64,000 bases of DNA, taken from contig NZ_FOZD01000003.1 of NCBI RefSeq assembly GCF_900113185.1, positions 186,001 through 250,000 of the forward strand, read 5' to 3'. The notes beneath the pieces were generated by a model. It was given only the letters and a program-made list of their open reading frames with translations. It did no database searches and was not told the origin of the DNA. The stretch comes from Agromyces sp. CF514. Lineage in GTDB: Bacteria; Actinomycetota; Actinomycetes; Actinomycetales; Microbacteriaceae. The position numbers and the translations under genes are program-made. Below, piece by piece: positions 58,249 through 64,000 of this stretch (the stretch's first letter is position 1; the number at the start of each line of letters is the position of its first letter).

Positions 58249-61200
58249 TTGACGTCGACACTGCCCACAGCTCCGCCCCCTGAGACCGGAGCGAGTGCTC
58301 CGCCGAAGCCCCGACGATGGCTGGCGGCACTGCTCGCCGCCCTCCTCGTCATCGGCGGCACGAGCTTCGGCGCGGCCACGGCCATGGCCGATGAGCTCGC
58401 GCCCGCCCCGGTGCTCTCGGTCACGCCGGCGACGGATGTCGACCCCGCCGTCGAGAACACGTTCACCGTGTCGGGCACCGGCTACGTCGGCGCGGGTGCG
58501 GCCAACGGCGCGTACGTGCTCCTCGGTGCGCAGTCGGTCTGGCAGGGTGGGGGTCCGCTGGTCAGCACCGGATGGCTCGCGCAGGCGTGGGTTCCCGCCG
58601 CGCAGATCGTGGGCGGTGCGTTCACCACGACGATCACGATCCCGGCCGGCACGTTCGACTCCGCGGTGACCTACCAGGTCGCCTCGTCGGCGGCCCACGG
58701 ACTGTCGGTCACGAACCGCACGCTCGATGCGTTCGCGCCCATCACCGTCAGGCAGCCCGCTCCGCCCGAGCCGGTCGCGAACCCGGTGCTCTCGTTCACG
58801 CCGGCGACGGATGTCGACCCCGCCGTCGAGAACACGTTCACCGTGTCGGGCACGGGCTACGTGGGTGCCGGCGCTGCGAGCGGCGCCTACGTGCTGATCG
58901 GTGCGCAGTCGGTCTGGCAGGGCGGCAGTGCGCTGCCGGGTTCCGGATGGCTCGCGCAGGCGTGGGTGCCCGCCGCCCAGATCGTGGGCGGTGCGTTCAC
59001 CACGACGGTCAAGATCCCGGCCGGCACGTTCGACCCGAAGGTGACGTACCAGGTCGCCTCGTCGGCGGCCCACGGCCTCTCGGTGACGAACCGCACGCTC
59101 GATGCGTTCGCGCCCATCACCGTCAAGCAGCCCGCACCCGTCGCGACCCCGGTGCTGTCGGTCACGCCGGCGACGGATGTCGATGCCGCCGTCGCGAACA
59201 CGTTCACCGTCTCCGGCACGGGCTACATCGGCCCGGGGGCCGCGAGCGGCGCCTACGTGCTGATCGGCGCCCGGTCGGTCTGGCAGGGCGGCAGTGCGCT
59301 GCCCGGCGCCGGATGGCTCGCGCAGGCCTGGGTGCCCGCCGCGCAGATCGTGAACGGTGGGTTCACCACGACGATCACCGTGCCCGCGGCGAAGTTCGAC
59401 CCGTCGCTGACGTACCAGGTCGCCTCCTCGGCGGCGCACGGCCTCTCGGTGACGAACCGCACGCTCGATGCGTTCGCGCCCATCACGATCAAGCAGCCCG
59501 CACCCGAGCCGGCGACGCCTTCGTTGACGGTGTCCAAGACGGAGGGGCTGGACCCGGCCGGTGAGGACCTGACGATCACGGCGGAGCACTACGCGACCGG
59601 GTTCACATCGACGTATGCGCCGGGCGAGGCGGGCTTCTACCTCCAGGTCGGCTGGCTCGCCGACACCTGGAAGCCCTCCGAGAAGGCGCCCTCCTCGTCC
59701 CGCACGAACGCGTACAACACGTGGGTGGCCGATGAGGCGAACACCATCGCGCCCACGAAGTGGACGAAGAACGCCGACGGCACCGCGGATGTCTCGTGGA
59801 CCGTCGAGGTGACCAAGGCCGCGCTCGACGCGAAGGCCAAGGACGGGTACACGCTCGCGGTCTTCACGCTCGGTGCCGGCGGTGCCGTGCAGGCCGCGAA
59901 CGAACTGGCCGTGCCGATCAGCTTCGAGCCGGCGACGCCGTCGCTGTCGGTGTCCAAGACGGAGGGGCTGGACCCGGCCGGTGAGGACCTGACGATCACG
60001 GCGGAGCACTACGCGACCGGGTTCACGTCGAGCTACGCGCCGGGCGAGGCCGGGTTCTACATCCAGGTGGGCTGGCTCGCCGACACGTGGAAGGCGTCCG
60101 AGAAGGCGCCGTCCGCTGCCCGCACCAACGCCTACAACACGTGGGTCGCCGATGAGGCGAACACGATCGCGCCGACGAAGTGGACCAAGAACCCCGACGG
60201 CACCGCGAACGCGTCGTGGACGGTCAACGTGACCAAGGCAGAGCTCGACGCGAAGGCCAAGGACGGGTACACGCTCGCGGTCTTCACGCTCGGTGCCGGT
60301 GGAGCGGTGCAGGCCGCGAACGAGCTCGCCGTGCCGATCAGCTTCGGCGCGCCGATCGAGGCCCCGAAGCTGAGCGTCGAGCCCGTCGCGGGCGTCGACC
60401 CGGCGACGAAGAACACGCTGACGATCACGGGCACCGGCTTCACCGGTGCGGGTGCCGCGAACGGTGCGTACGTGCTCGTGGGCGAGACCTCGATCTGGAA
60501 CGGTCAGGGCCCGCTCGTCAACGACGGGTGGATCGCGTCGACCTGGGTGCCGACCTCGAAGATCGTCGACGGCTCGTTCACGACGTCCTTCACGATCGCG
60601 GCCGGCAGCTTCGACCGCTCGAAGTCGTACCAGGTCGCCTCGTCGGCAGCCCACGGGCTCTCGGCGACCGACCGCTCGCTCGACGCGTTCGCACCGATCA
60701 AGCTCCTCGCGAGCACCGGCGGCGGCAACACCGGCGGCGGCAACGGAGGCAACACCGGTGGCGGCAACGGCGGCAACACCGGGGGCGGCACCACCACTCC
60801 GCCCGTCGTGATCGCCGCGGGCTCGCTCGACTGGGGCGTCTCCAGCTCGTTCCGCGAGTACATCATCAGCGACATCGCCAAGGGCTCGATCGCCGTCGGC
60901 GGCGGCGCGAGCTCGAACGGCTCGTCGTTCCGCTTCGTGCAGTCGGGCAGCTCGTTCAGCCCGATCACCACGACCGGCTCGGCCGACTACGCCGGAACCG
61001 TTCGGTTCACGGGTCACGACGGCGCGCTCGACCTGACGCTCACCAACCCGACGCTCGTCGCGAAGGGTGTCGGCTCCGCCGCTCTCGTCGTGACCGCCAA
61101 CGGCAACCGCGTCGAGTTCGCCACCGTCGACCTGTCGTCGGCCGCGCGCTCGACCGTCGACGGAGCGACGCGCTTCGACAACGCCCCGGTCACTCTCACC

Positions 61201-62364
61201 TCGGCCGGCTCCGCCGCGTTCGACGGCAGGTACGAGCCTGGCAGGAGCCTCGACCCGCTCACCGTCGTGATCGGCTCGGCCGGTGTCGCCGCGGGCGGCA
61301 ACGGCGGCGGAACGGTCGTCGTGGCATCCGCATCCTCGTCGACGGCGGCAGCGAAGAAGAGCTACCCGGCGACGCCGCCCGCGACGACCGGCATCGTGCT
61401 CGACGCCGCGTCGCTCGAGGCGCTCGGCGCGGGTCAGCGCGTCACCGTCACCGCCGGCGGTTTCGAGCCGAACGAGTCGGATGTCGCGGCGGTCGTCTAC
61501 TCGACGCCGATCGTGCTCGCCGACGACCTGTCGGCCGACGCATCGGGCAACGTCAGCTGGACCGGAAGCATCCCGGCCTCGCTCGAGCCCGGCGTGCACA
61601 CGCTGACCTTCCAGGGCTCGACGAACGTCGGAGTGCAGTTCACCGTTCCCGCCGAGCAGGCCGGCGCATGCAAGGTGACGGCCGGCAGCCTCGACTGGGG
61701 CTTCAAGGAGTCGTTCCGCAGCTACCTCACGAGCGGCATCGCCAACGGCGACTGGACGCTCACGGGCGTGACCGAGGACGCCGGCGTGTTCACGTTCGTC
61801 GGCGGGTCTGGCTCGCTCGAGGAGTCCGGTCGCGGGGTGCTCGCCTACACCGGCTCGGTCGAGTTCACGGGTCACGACGGCGCGCTCGACACGACGATCG
61901 CGAACCCGAAGGTCGAGCTCGACGGCGAGGGCGGCGCGATCCTGCTGCTCGACGTCGCCGGCACGACCCAGGACGGCGCGCCCGTCGACCTGAAGTCGGT
62001 GCGGTTCGCCGAGCTCGATCTGGGCGAGGGCGTCACGGTGGTCGACGGCGTGCTGACGGGTGAGGCCGCCGCGGTGCTCACCGCCGACGGCGCCGCCGCG
62101 TTCGGCACGTACCCGGCCGACGAGGAGCTCGACCCGGTGTCGTTCACGGCCACCGTCTCGAGCGACTGCGTGGTCGCGGCGCCTGCTTCGGTCGAGACCG
62201 CCGAGGTCGAGTCCGACGCGAAGGCCGTCGAAGCCGTCGATCAGGCCGCCGACACAGGATCCGCCTGGTGGATCTGGGCGCTCTCCGCCGCGCTGCTGGT
62301 GATCGTGCTCGCGATCGTCGCCGTGCTCGTCATCCGGTCGCGTCGCAGCTCGACCGAGAGCTGA
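58249..62364 (+). CDS. HtaA-type heme-binding surface protein with Ig-like repeats
   Basis: 1371 residues. Signal peptide (residues about 1-47, cleavage near ATAMA-DE). Then four copies of a roughly 110-residue Ig-like module A (starting about residues 55, 180, 302, 705), two copies of a 140-residue module B (about 425 and 565), a Gly-Asn-Thr linker (about 823-852), an HtaA heme-binding domain (about 858-1010), another Ig-like domain, a second HtaA domain (about 1145-1310) and a C-terminal helix with a basic tail (1340-1371). TTG start, GGAGG 8 nt upstream. HtaA domains bind heme from hemoglobin at the cell surface; the neighbouring hmuTUV imports it. No LPXTG is visible; the C-terminal helix anchors it. 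Unusually long for the class. Confidence 0.92.
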   Translation: MTSTLPTAPPPETGASAPPKPRRWLAALLAALLVIGGTSFGAATAMADELAPAPVLSVTPATDVDPAVENTFTVSGTGYVGAGAANGAYVLLGAQSVWQGGGPLVSTGWLAQAWVPAAQIVGGAFTTTITIPAGTFDSAVTYQVASSAAHGLSVTNRTLDAFAPITVRQPAPPEPVANPVLSFTPATDVDPAVENTFTVSGTGYVGAGAASGAYVLIGAQSVWQGGSALPGSGWLAQAWVPAAQIVGGAFTTTVKIPAGTFDPKVTYQVASSAAHGLSVTNRTLDAFAPITVKQPAPVATPVLSVTPATDVDAAVANTFTVSGTGYIGPGAASGAYVLIGARSVWQGGSALPGAGWLAQAWVPAAQIVNGGFTTTITVPAAKFDPSLTYQVASSAAHGLSVTNRTLDAFAPITIKQPAPEPATPSLTVSKTEGLDPAGEDLTITAEHYATGFTSTYAPGEAGFYLQVGWLADTWKPSEKAPSSSRTNAYNTWVADEANTIAPTKWTKNADGTADVSWTVEVTKAALDAKAKDGYTLAVFTLGAGGAVQAANELAVPISFEPATPSLSVSKTEGLDPAGEDLTITAEHYATGFTSSYAPGEAGFYIQVGWLADTWKASEKAPSAARTNAYNTWVADEANTIAPTKWTKNPDGTANASWTVNVTKAELDAKAKDGYTLAVFTLGAGGAVQAANELAVPISFGAPIEAPKLSVEPVAGVDPATKNTLTITGTGFTGAGAANGAYVLVGETSIWNGQGPLVNDGWIASTWVPTSKIVDGSFTTSFTIAAGSFDRSKSYQVASSAAHGLSATDRSLDAFAPIKLLASTGGGNTGGGNGGNTGGGNGGNTGGGTTTPPVVIAAGSLDWGVSSSFREYIISDIAKGSIAVGGGASSNGSSFRFVQSGSSFSPITTTGSADYAGTVRFTGHDGALDLTLTNPTLVAKGVGSAALVVTANGNRVEFATVDLSSAARSTVDGATRFDNAPVTLTSAGSAAFDGRYEPGRSLDPLTVVIGSAGVAAGGNGGGTVVVASASSSTAAAKKSYPATPPATTGIVLDAASLEALGAGQRVTVTAGGFEPNESDVAAVVYSTPIVLADDLSADASGNVSWTGSIPASLEPGVHTLTFQGSTNVGVQFTVPAEQAGACKVTAGSLDWGFKESFRSYLTSGIANGDWTLTGVTEDAGVFTFVGGSGSLEESGRGVLAYTGSVEFTGHDGALDTTIANPKVELDGEGGAILLLDVAGTTQDGAPVDLKSVRFAELDLGEGVTVVDGVLTGEAAAVLTADGAAAFGTYPADEELDPVSFTATVSSDCVVAAPASVETAEVESDAKAVEAVDQAADTGSAWWIWALSAALLVIVLAIVAVLVIRSRRSSTES
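58411..59520 (+). repeat. three in-gene copies of module A
   Basis: Copies start at 58411, 58786 and 59152 (periods 375 and 366 bp) and share long identical stretches such as GCCGGCGACGGATGTCGA and GCGTTCGCGCCCATCAC. A fourth, diverged copy begins near 60361. Confidence 0.85.
59521..60360 (+). repeat. two in-gene copies of module B
   Basis: Exact 420-bp period (59521 and 59941; 140 codons). A run of about 78 identical bases begins at 59531 and 59951. This points to recent duplication or gene conversion. Confidence 0.88.
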
Positions 62365-62377
62365 GACCGGCACCGCC

Positions 62378-62413
62378 CGACGGGCCGTCGACCTCGAGGT
62401 CGGCGGCCCGTCG
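62378..62413 (+). terminator. terminator of the HtaA gene
   Basis: CGACGGGCCG (62378-62387) pairs with CGGCCCGTCG (62404-62413); inner CGACCT/AGGTCG extends the stem; CCGTTCT follows. Confidence 0.75.
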
Positions 62414-62442
62414 CCGTTCTGCGCGCGCCCAGCTGCGTGCGC

Positions 62443-62448
62443 GACAAT
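62443..62448 (+). promoter_or_regulatory. -10 box of the leaderless gene at 62455
   Basis: GACAAT, then 6 nt (GGAGGG), then GTG. The GGAGGG directly abuts the start and is therefore too close to act as a normal ribosome site. Confidence 0.5.
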
Positions 62449-62454
62449 GGAGGG

Positions 62455-62895
62455 GTGAGCAACGCCCCCACCCCCGCCGACTCGTCCGAGGCCGCCGAGC
62501 CGAACACGGCCGCCGCCCTCGAGCCGACGCCGGCCCAGCCGCCCGCAGACGTCGCGCCCGCGGCATCCGAGATCCTCATCGAGACGGATGTCACGAGCGA
62601 CACCGTGCGCGTGCGCCGGGCGCCGAAGTACGGCCGGTTCATGACCCTCGGGGCGGGCCTCGGCGCGGTCGTCGCACTCGTGCTCACGCTCGCCTTCACG
62701 CCGGAGCAGAGCGAGTTCGTGCCCGTCGGGTTCGACGGCGGCCAGGTGTTCGGCTTCCTGCTGCTGATCTGCGCCTCGATCGGCGTCGCCCTCGGCGCGC
62801 TGGTCGCACTGGCCTTCGATCGTGCCCTCGCGCGGCGCACCGCCTCGGTGGGCGTCGAGCACGAGGTCGCGCACCGGGTCGACGAGGCGCCGTAG
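62455..62895 (+). CDS. two-helix membrane protein
   Basis: 146 residues: an acidic, proline/alanine-rich N-terminus (about 60 residues), helices at about 63-84 (FMTLGAGLGAVVALVLTLAF) and 99-121 (VFGFLLLICASIGVALGALVAL), basic C-terminus. Similar small proteins of this family occur next to purF in actinobacteria, sometimes labelled potassium transporter Trk; nothing in the sequence supports transport. Leaderless GTG start at 62455. Confidence 0.7.
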   Translation: MSNAPTPADSSEAAEPNTAAALEPTPAQPPADVAPAASEILIETDVTSDTVRVRRAPKYGRFMTLGAGLGAVVALVLTLAFTPEQSEFVPVGFDGGQVFGFLLLICASIGVALGALVALAFDRALARRTASVGVEHEVAHRVDEAP

Positions 62896-62926
62896 CGTCC
62901 GCAGGCATCCGCTCGCCCACGACATG

Positions 62927-62964
62927 ACGAAGGGCCGCCCCGATCGAACGGGGCGGCCCTTCGT
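62927..62964. terminator. bidirectional terminator between the 62455 gene and purF
   Basis: ACGAAGGGCCGCCCC, 8-nt loop, GGGGCGGCCCTTCGT: 15 perfect pairs between convergent genes. Confidence 0.85.
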
Positions 62965-63008
62965 GCGTGGCCCGCACGCGACATCCGGATGCCGCGAGCA
63001 GGCGGAGC

Positions 63009-64000
63009 TCAGCTGAGCTGCGTCTGCTCGACCCAGCCGAGGTACTCCTCGGTGACCGTGCCGGTGACGTAGTCGCCCGTGAAGCACGACAGGTCGAGCG
63101 CCTCGATCGACGTGCCCTCGGTGATCGCGGCCTGCAGGTCGGCGACCTCCTGGTAGATCATGTGGTCGGCGCCGAGCTCGGCCGCGATCTCGGGGATCTT
63201 GCGTCCGTGCGCGATGAGCTCCTGGCGGCTCGGCATGTTGATGCCGTACACGTGCGGGAAGCGCACGGGCGGCGCCGCCGAGGCGAAGGTCACCTTGTTC
63301 GCGCCGGCGTCGCGGGCCATCTGCACGATCTGCTGCGACGTGGTGCCGCGCACGATCGAGTCGTCGACGATGAGGATGTTCTTGCCGCGGAACTCGGTGC
63401 CCATGGCGTTCAGCTTCTGGCGCACCGAGCGCTTGCGCTCCGACTGGCCGGGCATGATGAACGTGCGACCCACGTAGCGGTTCTTGTAGAAGCCCTCGCG
63501 GTACTCGATGCCGAGCTTCTGCGCGACCTGCATGGCCGACGGGCGCGACGAGTCGGGAATGGGCATGACCACGTCGGCGTCGCCGAGCGGCATGTGCTTC
63601 GCGATCGTGTCGGCGAGGCGGTCGCCCATGCGCAGGCGCGACTCGTAGACCGAGATGCCGTTCATGACGGAGTCGGGGCGGGCGAGGTAGACGTACTCGA
63701 ACGAGCACGGCACGAGGCGCGGGTTCTTGGCGCACTGGCGCGAGATCATCTGGCCGTCGAGCGTGATGAAGATCGCCTCGCCGGGCTCGACGTCGCGCAC
63801 GATCTCGTAGTCGCCGTTCTCGAGCACGAGGGATTCGGATGCGACGATCCACTCCTCCTTGCCCCGCTCGGTGACGCGGCGGCCGAGGATCAGCGGGCGG
63901 ATGCCGAACGGGTCGCGGAACGCGAGCAGGCCGTGGCCGGCGATCATGGAGATGACGGCGTACGAACCCTCGACGCGCTCGTGCACCTGCTCGACGGCCG
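63009..64000 (-). CDS. purF: amidophosphoribosyltransferase, partial
   Basis: C-terminal 330 codons of PurF, cut by the window edge; the upstream codons read AVEQ then VHERVEGSYA, so the GTG at 63986 is an internal valine. Visible: GHGLLAFRDPFGIRPLILG of the glutaminase domain, the PIPDSSRPSAMQVAQ region and the PRPP loop ILIVDDSIVRGTTS (about 190 residues from the first visible residue). It makes phosphoribosylamine, the first committed purine step. The N-terminal catalytic cysteine lies outside the window. Probably read into purM upstream or downstream (not visible). Confidence 0.97.
   Translation of the reverse strand, partial: AVEQVHERVEGSYAVISMIAGHGLLAFRDPFGIRPLILGRRVTERGKEEWIVASESLVLENGDYEIVRDVEPGEAIFITLDGQMISRQCAKNPRLVPCSFEYVYLARPDSVMNGISVYESRLRMGDRLADTIAKHMPLGDADVVMPIPDSSRPSAMQVAQKLGIEYREGFYKNRYVGRTFIMPGQSERKRSVRQKLNAMGTEFRGKNILIVDDSIVRGTTSQQIVQMARDAGANKVTFASAAPPVRFPHVYGINMPSRQELIAHGRKIPEIAAELGADHMIYQEVADLQAAITEGTSIEALDLSCFTGDYVTGTVTEEYLGWVEQTQLS

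Noticed and set aside
58411..60360. Direct repeats that could suggest a CRISPR array
   Set aside because: The repeats are 366-420 bp coding modules in frame with a surface protein, without short spacers.
58093..63852. A 1919-residue open frame on the minus strand across the HtaA gene
   Set aside because: It is an antisense shadow caused by high GC content and repeats: composition is dominated by Arg/Gly/Asp/His, it has no domains, and it overlaps the well-supported receptor and purF.
1..64000. Prophage, insertion sequence or integrated plasmid
   Set aside because: No transposase, integrase, terminase or flanking inverted repeats were found among the ORFs.

Overview
The window is a very GC-rich, gene-dense stretch of bacterial chromosome. 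It uses GTG and TTG starts freely, has many 4-bp overlapping operon junctions, and carries actinobacterial hallmarks: PurS/PurQ/small PurL, IdeR-type iron boxes, an HtaA-type heme receptor, and leaderless genes. The style fits an actinomycete of the Microbacteriaceae (Agromyces/Leifsonia-like), but the genus is an inference. No rRNA, tRNA, CRISPR array, insertion sequence or prophage was seen.

Layout. 1-2040: an ECF sigma factor, a CU044_5270-like membrane partner and two tiny ORFs; the sigma gene and the tiny-ORF pair share one bipartite promoter motif. 2085-9463: transporters with local regulators (HxlR/MFS; MarR/isochorismatase-like/DHA2 MFS; PfkB kinase under a LacI-type operator; a DMT exporter). 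9552-13937: a YtrA-type GntR-ABC operon and a LolD/FtsX-type ABC pair. 13976-19323: chorismate mutase/SDR/small membrane protein operon, a phosphonate-type alcohol dehydrogenase paralogue, unknowns, and a Nudix-GNAT fusion. 19347-21752: purL. 21900-25808: DUF5058-type membrane pair, M20 amidohydrolase and a tandem AsnC regulator. 26053-30498: MFS, DUF3817, apt, acyl-CoA ligase. 30518-38197: a complete phosphonate uptake and oxidative/hydrolytic catabolism operon with a divergent GntR/UTRA regulator. 38214-39280: an EamA transporter behind a ykkC-type (probably guanidine-I) riboswitch. 39926-40949: purS-purQ. 41068-43226: PadR plus multidrug MFS. 43923-47931: kynurenine operon (kynA, amidohydrolase, kynU) with a divergent TetR. 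48254-49847: CatE-like dioxygenase and DUF1269 protein. 49929-52232: purD-purC. 52441-54915: small unknowns, an Imm-5-like protein and a DUF1990/SRPBCC pair. 54976-62364: heme uptake (hmuTUV divergent from a 1371-residue HtaA receptor) with two iron boxes. 63009-64000: purF, cut by the window edge.

How it works together. Five blocks of purine biosynthesis genes (purL, purSQ, purC, purD, purF), all on the minus strand, form a conserved backbone. Accessory uptake, efflux and catabolic modules sit between them, most with a divergent local regulator and a visible operator. The strongest leads are (i) the amidohydrolase occupying the place of kynurenine formamidase between kynA and kynU; (ii) the riboswitch-controlled EamA transporter; (iii) the phosphonate operon without C-P lyase or phnWX; (iv) the DUF5058 pair with an M20 enzyme; and (v) the giant repeat-bearing HtaA receptor. 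Two genome-level signals also recur: an 11-mer CCGCGGCATCC found at 20 loci, and a constant 6-7 nt gap between -10 box and start codon at leaderless genes.
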